Source: Bradyrhizobium sp.
GTDB taxonomy: Bacteria; Pseudomonadota; Alphaproteobacteria; Rhizobiales; Xanthobacteraceae
Assembly: GCA_028290305.1 (NCBI GenBank)
Contig: JAQGKC010000071.1
Coordinates: 1 to 28,188, forward strand
Direction: 5' to 3'
DNA: 28,188 nt
Position numbers and translations under genes: made by a program. Below, one piece after another: positions 8,943-16,968 of the stretch; the first letter of the stretch is position 1, and every line of letters begins with the position of its first letter. The notes beneath the pieces were generated by a model. The model was not told where the DNA came from. It did no database searches and saw only the letters and a list, made by a program, of their open reading frames with translations.

Positions 8943-9194
8943 ATGAGTTTTCCGATCCCTCAAAACAAGGCCGAGCGTCTCAAAGCTCTGCGTGACCTCA
9001 AATTACTTAACGGAGATTGCGTATCGGAGTTCGATGCCCTCTGCGAAATCGTGCGGGATCATTTTCGTGTCCCGATCGCTTTTGTCAGCTTCATCGACAG
9101 CGACGATCAGGTGCTCAAAGGCCGATGCGGCATCGGCGCGTCCGTCACTCCTCGCGATGTAGCTTTCTGTAACCATGCCATCATGGAAAAGTGA
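8943..9194 (+). pseudogene. GAF-domain sensor protein, 3'-truncated
   Basis: The frame starts MSFPIPQNKAERLKALRDL and continues through FDALCEIVRDHFRVPIAFVSFID to TPRDVAFCNHAIMEK. This is the usual first half of the GAF domain found at the N-terminus of many bacterial sensor kinases and diguanylate cyclases. It then meets a stop at 9192-9194, about 84 residues in, and nothing downstream resumes the domain. The output domain is gone. The start at 8943 is chosen because relatives begin at the N-K-A-E-R-L-x-A-L block; the frame is open further upstream. Confidence 0.7.
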
Positions 9195-9323
9195 CGCTCT
9201 GAATAGTGTAATTGCTCCTGGTCTGAATTCAGCGGCGCAACAAGCTGATCGTCCCGGCTGCATCAGCAGATCGCGCTAGTGCAAGATCCAAACTTCACGC
9301 TCGACAGAAATGGATCGCGAACG

Positions 9324-9347
9324 AAGCCGGCGTGAAGGCTTTTTTTA
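9324..9347 (+). terminator. Possible rho-independent terminator
   Basis: AAGCC pairs with GGCTT across an eight-base loop and is followed directly by a run of T. The stem is only five base pairs, so it is weak. Confidence 0.35.
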
Positions 9348-9375
9348 TTTGAACCTATCACGCGATGTCGCTGAT

Positions 9376-9400
9376 TGGCACAAATGCGAAGTGCCGACTG
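9376..9400 (+). repeat. Short inverted-repeat element, copy 1
   Basis: GGCAC, nine bases, GTGCC, flanked by T on the left and GACTG on the right. The same unit occurs at 10688 and 13306, all in the same orientation and all beside broken genes. Confidence 0.6.
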
Positions 9401-9617
9401 CATTGAGCAAGGTCCGCTTTCAGGGGCAACCCGGAAGACATTGTTCGCACTGAGTTCTTCTCACTTTGACCAACTCTGACATCGAAGGCAGCACCCCATT
9501 CGTGGTTCATCTTCGAATTGAGTGATACCCTTCGCTCGGCTGGGCAGATTTCGCGGTAGCGCGTTGCCGAACAGACGCATGTTGCCTGTCTCAGCCTGCC
9601 AACCAGATGAGGGTGCG

Positions 9618-10650
9618 ATGAACGCAAGGCTCAAAGGAAAACTGCGATTGCTTGGTGTCATCTCTGTTGCCAGCGCAATCGGAGGCATTGCTTTTGTTGT
9701 TGCAGAGGGTTTCACGTCGCCTTCCGCGATAGCAACGGGCATCGCCTATGGTCTCCTTCTGGGTCTCCCACTCGCTGGCATCTCCCTGTTCGTCCTGCAA
9801 GGACCGATGCATCCGTGGCTCGGTAGCCTTTCGTTTACGGGCAATCTGATTGTGTGAAGCATGATCTACGCAGCGATTATTTTCCCCATACAGTTTTTTC
9901 AGTTGGGTGACATCATCGCGCGTGCTCCTCCCGATCCGTCTCATAAAATCTTCTGGGTCTCGATCATCTATCTCGCGGTATGCGTGGTTTTAGCGAATCT
10001 CGTTCTCGGGATCGCCAACATCATCGGGCCGCGCGCCTTCCTCAACTTCATCATCGGGCGATATCATTCCCCCGTCGAGGAAAATCGCTTCGTGCTGTTC
10101 GTCGATATCGCGGGATCGACGGGGCTGGCCGAGCGACTCGGCGGCCTCGGAATTCATCGTCTTCTCGATCACACCTTTCGGCTACTCGCACTTTCGGTCG
10201 TGGACTATCGTGGCGAAGTTCTGAATTATGTCGGCGATGAGGTGATCGTGACTTGGCCCGAGCGTAGCGGCGCGGTCGCGCTGCCGCCCGTTGCGCTGCT
10301 TTGTGGCAATGCGCGATGAGCTATCACGCGCATCGCTCCAATTGGAACGGGAGTTCGGAGCCCGTCCCCGCATTCGCGGAGGTCTGCATTTCGGACCGGT
10401 CATTGTCGGCGAAATTGGCGACGTCAAACGTGCCATCGTTTTCAACGGCGATGTCATGAACACGGCTGCGCGGCTTGAGGAACTCCGTCGTGGCGTTGAG
10501 GGTGGCTTTCTCGCATCCCGCGCGGCGATGGAGCAGTTTCGGTCCGCCCTGCCGGTGAAGGTTCGCGATCTGGGGCGGCTTCCAATTCGCGGACGTGCCG
10601 ATGGGATCGATGTAGTTAGTCTTGATACACCCGCTACTCAAGCGGCATGA
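9618..10650 (+). pseudogene. Class III adenylate/guanylate cyclase, doubly disrupted
   Basis: A membrane-bound nucleotide cyclase that would make cAMP or cGMP. The N-terminal part has several hydrophobic segments (VISVASAIGGIAFVVAEG; later IFWVSIIYLAVCVVLANLVL). The catalytic part shows FVDIAGSTGLAERLG with the first metal-binding Asp, NYVGDEVIVTW with the second, and GGLHFGPVIVGEIGDVKRA with FNGDVMNTAARLEE. Two lesions split it. An in-frame TGA at 9855-9857 lies between GNLIV and SMIYAA with family sequence on both sides. A one-base frameshift at about 10270-10290, after WPERSG, moves the rest into the frame that starts at 10291. The family sequence is otherwise continuous, so inactivation looks fairly recent. 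Confidence 0.8.
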
Positions 10651-10687
10651 TGATGTCGTTGCCGATGCAGTGACCGGATGTCCGTTG

Positions 10688-10712
10688 TGGCACAAAAGCG
10701 AAGTGCCGACTG
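10688..10712 (+). repeat. Short inverted-repeat element, copy 2
   Basis: GGCAC, nine bases, GTGCC, followed by GACTG as in copy 1; one base differs inside the loop. It sits between the broken cyclase and the 3' end of the GlxA-type regulator. Confidence 0.6.
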
Positions 10713-10785
10713 AGGAATGCTATTTCGAACGGATATAGTTAGCGGCAAGGTTGAGGACATGCCCGCTAAGGCGGACCGTCGCCGA

Positions 10786-11757
10786 TCAGGCGGCGATCCT
10801 CGCGAACCGCTTGCGGTATTCGGCAGGCGTCACGCCGACATGCCGCGCAAAGGCGCGCCGCAGCGTGTCCGCATCGGCAAAGCCGCAGTGCCCGGCGACT
10901 TGCTTCGGCGTTTCGTGGCCGACCTCTAGCAACCGCCGGGCGGCGTTCACGCGCGCCTCCTCGACCCAAGTCGCAGGCGTGATCCCCACCTCGCTTCGAA
11001 ACAGACGTGCGAAGTGGCGCGGGCTCAGGTCCATGCGCTTCGCGAGATTGGCGACGCTGTGATCGAGCGCCGGATTCGCAGCCACCCACCGTTGCAGCTC
11101 CTGCAGCGCCGCTCGACCCGCCGGAACCGCTTCGCCCTTGCGGCTGAACTGCATCTGTCCGCCGGGACGCTTGAAGAACATCACGAGCTGCCCGGCGACC
11201 CGCATCGCGATCTCGTGTCCGAGATCCTCCTCGACCAGCGCGAGCGCCAGATCCAGCCCGGCTGTTACGCCGGCCGCGGTGCGCAGCGGTCCGTCGCTGA
11301 CATGGATCGCGTCCTCATCCACACTGACGGTGGGATAGCGAACCGCCAGTTGCTCGGCGACCGCCCAATGTGTCGTTACGCGGCGCCCGTCGAGCAGGCC
11401 CGCCGCAGCCAGGAAGAACGCCCCGCTGCAGACTGAGCCGAACCGGCGCGCCGCCGGTGCTTTCTCTCGCAGCCAATCGAGGACTTTATCATCGGCCGGG
11501 ACGTCGACCGCGTTCGGGCACCCCGCAATCAGCAGGGTATCCAGTTCTACGTCCGCGTCGATGCCAATGACCCGATCGGGCATCAGCCGCACCCCGGACG
11601 AGCTACGGATCGGTCCCGGCTCGCCCGCGATCACCTGCAAGGCATAGGGGGCGTTCTCGCTCTGCGCGTTGGCCTCGGCGAACACGTCAAGCGGCCCCGA
11701 GACGTCGAGTAATTGCACGCCTGGAAGCGCCACGATCGCGACCGCTCTTGCTTTCAT
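10786..11757 (-). CDS. GlxA-family regulator (DJ-1/PfpI plus AraC helix-turn-helix)
   Basis: A 323-residue transcription factor. Residues 1-190 form a DJ-1/PfpI-like domain: VAIVALPGVQLLDVSGPLDVF at the start and a nucleophile-elbow motif GSVCSGAFFLAAAG with Cys110. Residues about 220-323 hold two AraC helix-turn-helix units, ANLAKRMDLSPRHFARLFR and QVAGHCGFADADTLRRAFARH. Family members usually sense a small metabolite. The gene is divergent from the HD-domain gene with 115 bases between the starts, the classical layout for a regulator and its target. It is the only clearly intact gene between 8.9 and 13.6 kb. Its target is broken, so its present role is unclear. Confidence 0.9.
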   Translation of the reverse strand: MKARAVAIVALPGVQLLDVSGPLDVFAEANAQSENAPYALQVIAGEPGPIRSSSGVRLMPDRVIGIDADVELDTLLIAGCPNAVDVPADDKVLDWLREKAPAARRFGSVCSGAFFLAAAGLLDGRRVTTHWAVAEQLAVRYPTVSVDEDAIHVSDGPLRTAAGVTAGLDLALALVEEDLGHEIAMRVAGQLVMFFKRPGGQMQFSRKGEAVPAGRAALQELQRWVAANPALDHSVANLAKRMDLSPRHFARLFRSEVGITPATWVEEARVNAARRLLEVGHETPKQVAGHCGFADADTLRRAFARHVGVTPAEYRKRFARIAA

Positions 11758-11872
11758 TCACATACCTACGTCCGTTCCAGCGCGTTTTTGTCAGAATATG
11801 CTGTAATACGCCATTTGCGGACAAGCTAGCCCAGTTTTACGGTATTGGCCAGCACAAAAGCCGGAGCAAGTC

Positions 11873-12531
11873 ATGAGCCCATCCCTTCAAGTCCTGAGCC
11901 GGCCCATCCACGGCGTGAGCATTCCCGACAGCAAGCTCGCGCGTGAAATCACCGAGCTGGTGCGCGATACGGAACCGCCTTTACTTTTCCATCATTCCAG
12001 CCGCGTCTATTACGTCGGCGCTCTTGCTGGCAAACACCGCGGCCTAAGCTTCGACAGGGAGCTTCTCTACGCAGGCGCCATGTTCCATGACATGGGGCTC
12101 GCGCGTCAGCACAGCAGCGCCGACGAGCGGTTCGAGGTCGACGGCGCCAATGCGGCCCGCCACTTTCTCCGCGGCCACGGGATTTCCCAGGCCGACATTG
12201 ACACCGTCTGGACCGCGATCGCGCTCCACACCACGCCCGGCATTCCGCAGCACATGCATCCCGTGGTGGCGCTGGTGACAGCCGGCGTGGAAATGGACGT
12301 GCTCGGCCTGACCTATCCCGAATACAGCGACGCCGAGCGCGAGGCCGTGGTGCGCGCCCATCCGCGCACCGAGCACTTCAAGGAAGGCATCATCCAGGCG
12401 TTCTACGCATCAAGCACAAGCCCGAGACGACCTTCGGCAACGTCAAGGCCGACGTGATCGCCGACAAGGAGCCCCACTTCCATCGCGGCAACTTCTGCAG
12501 CGTGATCCGCAACTCCGCGTGGCGCGGCTGA
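11873..12531 (+). pseudogene. HD-domain phosphohydrolase-like protein, frameshifted near the 3' end
   Basis: The metal-binding HD pattern is visible: FHHSSRVYYVG (His41), AMFHDMGLA (His72-Asp73) and further conserved blocks. The layout resembles HD proteins related to cyanamide hydratase. After residue 178 (IIQAFYA) the annotated frame becomes Ser/Pro/Arg-rich and stops at 12457. The +2 frame continues with family-like sequence, [20 protein letters not shown] then [16 protein letters not shown], to a TGA at 12529-12531. One base missing at about 12406 explains this. The HD core is intact, so a shortened 194-residue product could still fold. Divergent from the GlxA-type regulator, which probably controls it. 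Confidence 0.75.
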
Positions 12532-12605
12532 TCAATCCCCCCGCAAAACTGCGCTGTCAGGCCGATCTGCGCGCTCTCGGCAGCTCCCGACCGAAGGACC
12601 GTCCC

Positions 12606-12721
12606 ATGACCGACAAACCTCCACACCTGACCCACGCGACGGGGGCGCCCGTCAGCGACAATTTGAACATACAGACCGCCGGCCGTCGCGGCCCCGCGCT
12701 ACTTCAGGATATGTGGCCAAT
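12606..12721 (+). pseudogene. Catalase N-terminal fragment
   Basis: A ribosome site (GAAGGA) and an ATG are followed by [19 protein letters not shown] and then [17 protein letters not shown]. This is the conserved N-terminus of clade-type haem catalases, which continue with an L-I-E-K-L-A-H-F-x-R-E-x-I-P-E-R block. Here the family sequence stops after WPIE at 12721, exactly where the 109-bp repeat starts. The frame stays open through the repeat to 13130, giving a chimeric ORF with no catalytic residues. Confidence 0.7.
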
Positions 12722-12830
12722 CGAAGGGCGTCGCGATGATGGTGCAAGGAAAGCGGCGCAACAACGTATTGTCAAAGAAATCACGGCACGCCGAAACCCG
12801 AGATCATTTGACGGTACGGAGATCGCAAGC
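12722..12830 (+). repeat. 109-bp direct repeat, copy 1
   Basis: By eye this copy matches 12962-13070 at all but about eight of 109 positions. The plus frame reads [19 protein letters not shown] then [10 protein letters not shown]. Spacing is 240 bases (80 codons), so both copies lie in one frame, joined to the catalase fragment. Confidence 0.85.
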
Positions 12831-13130
12831 CCGGCGCCGCTGACCTCCGGCCTGGATGCCAAGCAAGTCGCCGATATCTCGACGGCATCGGCCGACATGT
12901 CATGCTGCCAAAAAGCCATCGATGAACTTTGGCAACGAGCAATGAAAACTAGCCCACGTGCCGAAGGGCTTCGCGATGATGGTGCAAGAAAAGCGGCGCA
13001 GCAACGTATTGTCAAAGAAATCAGGGCACGCCAAAACCTGGGATCATTTGACGGTACGGAGTTCGCAAGCAGCGTTGGTGGCGTCATGCGGGGCGCGGTA
13101 GAGCCGAGGAAATTCATGTCGAACCGGTAG
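12831..13130 (+). other. Open frame of unknown origin carrying the second repeat copy
   Basis: The plus frame continues from the first repeat through [20 protein letters not shown] and [11 protein letters not shown], then the second repeat, and ends at 13130. The linker reads like real coding sequence (helical, charged), so this may be part of a tandem-repeat protein whose other ends are lost. The last 16 codons overlap the antisense guaA fragment and are unlikely to be native. I do not recognise the family. Confidence 0.35.
12962..13070 (+). repeat. 109-bp direct repeat, copy 2
   Basis: Second copy, reading [20 protein letters not shown] then [10 protein letters not shown]. Several of the differences from copy 1 change residues. 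Confidence 0.85.
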
Positions 13131-13288
13131 AAGTCAGCGGTCAAGCCGTCGCTCGAGTTCACCGCGCGCAGGCCCACGACAGATTCGTAGGTGGGCCCGT
13201 CGCCCATCAAGCCGACGGTTTTTACGGGCAGCAGTACCGCGAAGGCCTGCCAGATCTTGTCGTAGAGGCCGACGAGGTGGTTGGCTGA
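13082..13288 (-). pseudogene. guaA: GMP synthase (guaA) C-terminal fragment
   Basis: The minus strand reads [19 protein letters not shown], then [21 protein letters not shown] and [14 protein letters not shown]. This is the dimerisation domain near the C-terminus of glutamine-hydrolysing GMP synthase. Both flanks are unrelated: upstream it begins abruptly after SRRS, and downstream the terminal block (usually R-I-V-N-E-V, ending in I-E-W-E) is missing. About 69 of roughly 520 residues remain. Some conserved positions have changed, so it is an old relic; a functional guaA must lie elsewhere. Confidence 0.75.
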
Positions 13289-13587
13289 GCGGCGACTTCC
13301 GACAATGGCACAAATGCAAAGTGCCGGCCGGTTCTGAAATTGTCGGCTAACCGGGGAAGACCGGAAGTGATCGGCGCCCATTCAAAATGACGCGATTGAC
13401 CCTTAGTCGCCCTTCAGCGAGCCGTCACGCTTCCTTGAAAGCGGACATCCAGACCTGCACGCATTGCAGCGAAGCATCGTCCGAGAAGGGTGGATAGCGG
13501 TCAGTTGCTTCAGAATTCGGATCGGCAGAGATCCGCCCAGGGAGACCATCCGATCATTGCCGATGAACGGCTACCAATGGGAGCAAA
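13289..13587. other. Intergenic stretch with one short inverted-repeat copy
   Basis: About 300 bases between the guaA fragment and the 3' end of the LysR gene. Apart from the repeat at 13306 no gene or regulatory site can be supported. Confidence 0.5.
13306..13328 (+). repeat. Short inverted-repeat element, copy 3
   Basis: GGCAC, nine bases, GTGCC, with one change in the loop and GGC instead of GAC to the right. It is adjacent to the guaA fragment. Confidence 0.55.
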
Positions 13588-14496
13588 TCAGACTTTAACG
13601 TTCGCGGCGATGAGGTGAATGAATTCGAGAAAGGCGCGTAGCTTGGCGGGCGCCTGCCGGCGCGAGGGATAATAGGCATACAAGGGGAAACGCTCGTCCG
13701 ACCATTCGGGCAGGACCTGCACGAGCTTCCCGCTCGCGAGCCACTGGGCCAGGCCGAGTTCGAAGCTCTGAAATAAACCCTGCCCGGCTTCGCAGGCTGC
13801 CAACGCCGCCGAGGGATCGTCCATCACGACGCGCCCGTCGACGGGAATCTCGACGACGTTTTTCCGCCGATGAAACTCCCAGCTGAAGGGCCGCCCGGAT
13901 TGCGGGTCTCGGAACAGCAGCGCCTCGTGATTTGCGATGTCTTGCGGGACTTTGGGTGTCCCCCGGCGCGCGAGATAGCTCGGAGACGCACAGGTTATGA
14001 TGCGCGTTTCGAGAATCTTTCGCGCGATCAGCGCTGACGGGTGGGGCGGCCCGAAGCGCAGCGCGAGGTCAACGCCGCCGGCCATCATATCTTCGCGATG
14101 ATTGCTGACCAGAAGCTCCAATGAGAGCTGGGGATAGCGGGTTGTCAGCTCAGGCAGGCGAGGTGCCAGAACGATGCGGGCGAACCACGGATCGAGGTTG
14201 AGCTTGAGACGGCCCCGAACCACAGCACTCGCACCGGCCGCTTCTTCTGCCGCCTCTTCTATCCCGGTCAGCAGCGGTGCCACTTGGGCATGGAAACGCC
14301 GGCCCTCCTCAGTGAGGACTACGGCGCGTGGGTTGCGATCGAATAGCCTTATGCCGATCCGCGTCTCCAGCCGCGCGATGGCCCGGCTGACGCCGGACGG
14401 AGTCAGGCCGAGCGCGTCGGCCGCCCGAACGAAGCTGCCGGCTTCGACCACGGCTATCATCACACTGACACCGGCGAGCAACCGCGCATCGAACAT
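13588..14496 (-). CDS. LysR-family transcriptional regulator
   Basis: A 302-residue LysR-type regulator. Residues about 8-65 are the winged helix-turn-helix: AVVEAGSFVRAADALGLTPS, then VSRAIARLETRIGIRLFDRN and LTEEGRRF. The effector-binding domain follows, with the usual RGRLKLNLDPWFARIVLAP and GGVDLALRFGPP. The frame is open 151 codons further upstream, but that part is unrelated and overlaps the SDR gene. The ATG at 14496 gives the normal family length. It is divergent from the SDR gene with 96 bases between starts, and a palindrome lies next to its start. Regulation of the SDR gene and of itself is likely; the inducer is unknown. Confidence 0.92.
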   Translation of the reverse strand: MFDARLLAGVSVMIAVVEAGSFVRAADALGLTPSGVSRAIARLETRIGIRLFDRNPRAVVLTEEGRRFHAQVAPLLTGIEEAAEEAAGASAVVRGRLKLNLDPWFARIVLAPRLPELTTRYPQLSLELLVSNHREDMMAGGVDLALRFGPPHPSALIARKILETRIITCASPSYLARRGTPKVPQDIANHEALLFRDPQSGRPFSWEFHRRKNVVEIPVDGRVVMDDPSAALAACEAGQGLFQSFELGLAQWLASGKLVQVLPEWSDERFPLYAYYPSRRQAPAKLRAFLEFIHLIAANVKV

Positions 14497-14502
14497 TGAT
14501 AG

Positions 14503-14515
14503 TGACTCCGAGTCA
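14503..14515. promoter_or_regulatory. Candidate operator between the LysR and SDR genes
   Basis: TGACTC-C-GAGTCA is a perfect 6+1+6 palindrome six bases upstream of the LysR start. A partial half-site (GGACTCGG) recurs at about 14525. Position and symmetry fit a LysR-type or autoregulatory operator; this is inference. Confidence 0.45.
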
Positions 14516-14592
14516 TCTTTGTATGGACTCGGATGCGTTTGTATCAAAGGCGGGCACAATGGAAAATGAGCCCCTCGCAAAAGGAGGCTACC

Positions 14593-15312
14593 ATGACTTT
14601 GAAGGACAAACGGATCATCGTTCTTGGAGGAACATCGGGTATCGGCCTGGCGGTCGCGGAAGCTGCGGCAACGGATGGCGCCCAGGTGCTGGTTGCGTCC
14701 AGCGACGACGCACGGGTCAAGCGAGCGCTCACGATGCTTCCTGCCAGCGCGGAAGGACACGTGCTCGACCTGTCGAACGCCACCGCCATCGAGGCTTTCT
14801 TTGACGCTGTCGGGCCTCTTGACCATCTTGTCTACACCGCCGGGGAATCGCTGAAGCTCTCGCCCTTGGCGGAAGGGGACATTGCGAGCGCCCGTCACTT
14901 CTTCGAGCTGCGCTATTGGGGCGCGTTCATGGCGGCCCGATGGGGGCACCGCCAGATCCGGACGGGCGGCTCGATCGTGTTCACATCCGGCGTTGCGGGG
15001 GCGAGGCCAGGACCGGGGTGGTCTGTCGCGGCAAGTATCTGCGGGGCGATGGAGGGGCTGACACGAGCCTTGGCGGTAGAACTGGCGCCGGTACGCGTCA
15101 ACATCGTCTCGCCAGGTGTCGTCAAGACACCGCTTTGGCGTGAGATGCCGGATGAAGCGCGCGAATCGCTATATGCTTCCGAAGCTCGACGCCTACCTGT
15201 GGGGCATGTCGCCGACGCGCAGGAGGTTGCCGAGGGCTATCTCTACCTAATGCGACAGACCTTCGTGACCGGCCAGACTCTGGTGATCGACGGTGGCGGC
15301 CTCCTGGTCTGA
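14593..15312 (+). CDS. SDR-family protein lacking the canonical catalytic Tyr and Lys
   Basis: A 239-residue Rossmann-fold protein of the short-chain dehydrogenase/reductase family. The start is set by an AAGGAGG five bases before the ATG. Cofactor motif GGTSGIGLAVAEAA is at about 12-25 (G-x-x-x-G-x-G). Ser132 in SIVFTSGVAG matches the catalytic Ser. In the next block, GWSVAASICGAMEGLTRALA, the Y-x-x-x-K positions are Val145 and Ile149. The C-terminal IVSPGVVKTPLW is standard. Usual SDR chemistry needs Tyr and Lys, so this may bind a nucleotide or use different chemistry. The frame is otherwise clean and the ribosome site strong, so it is probably expressed, under the divergent LysR regulator. 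Confidence 0.85.
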   Translation: MTLKDKRIIVLGGTSGIGLAVAEAAATDGAQVLVASSDDARVKRALTMLPASAEGHVLDLSNATAIEAFFDAVGPLDHLVYTAGESLKLSPLAEGDIASARHFFELRYWGAFMAARWGHRQIRTGGSIVFTSGVAGARPGPGWSVAASICGAMEGLTRALAVELAPVRVNIVSPGVVKTPLWREMPDEARESLYASEARRLPVGHVADAQEVAEGYLYLMRQTFVTGQTLVIDGGGLLV

Positions 15313-15745
15313 TCGGTTCGCCGCAAGGAGACGAGGGCACAGGCGAAACTTATCACCAATATGTCCGAAGTCATCGCCACGACCAGATCGATCGACCTTG
15401 GGTGCTCGCCTCCGCTGATCAAGTCGAAGTGTCTGGAGCGGCTTTCGTCCCGATATGTATGAAGATGCATGGCACCACTCCCCGTGCGTGTTCGCCGCCA
15501 TTCCATCCACTGTTGTGAAAATAGTTCCTCACAATTTGGGCGACGATCTTGAGGACGCCATCCAAAATGCAAAAGGGGGTGAATTTGTCTTCGCGGTCTG
15601 CTACAAAGTGGACTGGCTTCCTGTGAGATGGGCGCGCGCCCTTCGGAACGTAGCCTGACAGGTGCCCCAACGGCAAAACGCAGGGGGCGAAAGAGGATCG
15701 CCAACGTCCAGCGCCTCGCCTGTCCTGCTTCCGGCATGGTGATCG
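15313..15745. other. Intergenic stretch with no supported gene
   Basis: About 430 bases between the converging SDR and nuclease genes. Frames of 67 codons (plus) and 85 codons (minus) exist, but neither has a convincing ribosome site or recognised motif. Possibly a decayed gene. Confidence 0.5.
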
Positions 15746-16291
15746 TCAGGGATGCGCGCTCGCGTCATCCGAACAATCGGCCGGGCGACCGCTCGACCTG
15801 ATGCACACCCGATATGACCACGGTTCAACATAGCTGCCTGCCCATATTCCGCGGCCGTCATGCTCGGCTTCACGCTGCGCAGCATCGTACTTTCGTTTTG
15901 AATATTGCGGCCAGTCCAAGGCGAGACCGTTGCGCACGAGCCAATCCCCGAGATCGGCGCCAGCGACCAAGCATGTAGCCACTGTGCGGCCGTAGCGGTC
16001 CAGCGAGATCGGAAGGCAGCTCACCGGCCGTCCCGCTATGAACGCATCTAGATCGTTGGCAGCTTTGGCACCGCATCGATACTGCAAGCTGTCCTCACCC
16101 CGACAAAGCTGGCTGCTTTCCGGCGCATCGACTCCCCAAAGGCGAATGCGCGTCCCCTGAATTTCCAGCGTGTCGCCGTCGATGATGCTGGCCTGCCCCG
16201 TAAGATCATCAGCGAATGCGTTTGGTATCGGCGGCAGAGACAGCGCCGCAAGTATCGCTGCTCGGATTAGAAGCTTGCCCCAACGCATCAT
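15746..16291 (-). CDS. Thermonuclease-family (SNase-like) exported nuclease
   Basis: A 181-residue protein. Residues 1-28 are a signal peptide ([19 protein letters not shown], then NAFA before DDL). The SNase fold follows: [20 protein letters not shown] with Asp38, Asp40 and Arg50, then APES with Glu58, and LDRYGRTVA with Arg102, matching the metal-binding and catalytic residues of staphylococcal nuclease. [14 protein letters not shown] and [10 protein letters not shown] complete the family pattern. The gene starts inside the SRAP stop (ATGA overlap), so the two are translationally coupled. The signal peptide suggests action in the periplasm or outside the cell, which is odd for a repair operon. 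Confidence 0.9.
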   Translation of the reverse strand: MMRWGKLLIRAAILAALSLPPIPNAFADDLTGQASIIDGDTLEIQGTRIRLWGVDAPESSQLCRGEDSLQYRCGAKAANDLDAFIAGRPVSCLPISLDRYGRTVATCLVAGADLGDWLVRNGLALDWPQYSKRKYDAAQREAEHDGRGIWAGSYVEPWSYRVCIRSSGRPADCSDDASAHP

Positions 16292-16953
16292 GCCGCCGAC
16301 GCCTGATCTTCCTTGTCGGCGCCCCGCGCGACGATTCTGAGTGCATCATCGGGCAGTGGTCGCTGCAAGGCCTTGGCCTCATCCCACGGCGCACGCATCC
16401 AGACATCGCGCTCTTCGTCGGTGGTCAGCATCACCGGCATTGCCTTGGGGTGTATCGGTTCAACGATCGCGTTCGGCGCCGTCGTCAGGAAGCCGTAGAC
16501 CAGGTGAGGGCCGGGGACCGGCTTGGACTTCGTCCCGCGGTCGCCTCGAAACTCGGTCCAGATGCCCGCAAAGGCGAACAGCGGCCGATCGTCGTTGAGG
16601 GCGAACCAGACGACGTCCTTTTTCTTGGTTTCAGGGTTTGGCTCCGGCGCGTATTCCGCGAAACTGTTGACCGGCACCAGGCAGCGGTTATCCGGCTTCA
16701 ACCAGGCCCGCCAGTGTGGAGATGAGGTGTTGCGGATGTTCGTGACCGGGAATCCGCCGGCACGCGGAGGAGGCGGCATTCCCCAGCGCAACATGATCAG
16801 CTCGCGCTCGGCGCCGACATTGCGCACTACGGGCGCTGGATAGTCTGGAAAGACGCCAGGCATCGGCGGAAGATTGCCCACATACCGGTTTAGGACTCTG
16901 AACAGGCGGATAATTGCCTCTTGGTTGGTGGTGATCGAGTAAAGATTGCACAT
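16288..16953 (-). CDS. SRAP-family protein (SOS response-associated, YedK/HMCES-like)
   Basis: A 221-residue protein. The family forms a thiazolidine cross-link with abasic sites in single-stranded DNA through the N-terminal Cys exposed after Met removal. Visible residues are Cys2 (MCNLY), Asn75 ([11 protein letters not shown]), Glu100 (PVNSFAEY) and His168 ([10 protein letters not shown]), with the general WGMPPPP block. All the known active-site residues are present. The ATG at 16953 must be the true start because Cys must be residue 2. It lies 15 bases after the helicase stop and overlaps the nuclease start by four bases. Context supports a DNA-damage role. Confidence 0.95.
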   Translation of the reverse strand: MCNLYSITTNQEAIIRLFRVLNRYVGNLPPMPGVFPDYPAPVVRNVGAERELIMLRWGMPPPPRAGGFPVTNIRNTSSPHWRAWLKPDNRCLVPVNSFAEYAPEPNPETKKKDVVWFALNDDRPLFAFAGIWTEFRGDRGTKSKPVPGPHLVYGFLTTAPNAIVEPIHPKAMPVMLTTDEERDVWMRAPWDEAKALQRPLPDDALRIVARGADKEDQASAA

Positions 16954-16968
16954 TCGACTATCTCCGTA

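Larger units (their letters stand above)
9195..9617. other. Intergenic stretch with no supported gene
   Basis: About 420 bases between two broken genes. It contains a weak terminator-like hairpin and one copy of the short inverted-repeat element. No open frame here resembles a protein. It may include the decayed 3' part of the GAF gene or an excision scar. Confidence 0.6.

Noticed and set aside
12704..13381. 225-codon minus-strand frame taken as one gene
   Set aside because: Only the stretch 13082-13288 resembles a protein (guaA); the rest is antisense to the direct repeats.
14544..14949. Upstream extension of the LysR frame to 14949
   Set aside because: The extra 151 codons overlap the SDR gene on the other strand and have no family resemblance; normal LysR length begins at 14496.
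15455..15658. 67-codon plus-strand frame in the gap after the SDR gene
   Set aside because: No ribosome site or motif, and the antisense frame is equally open.
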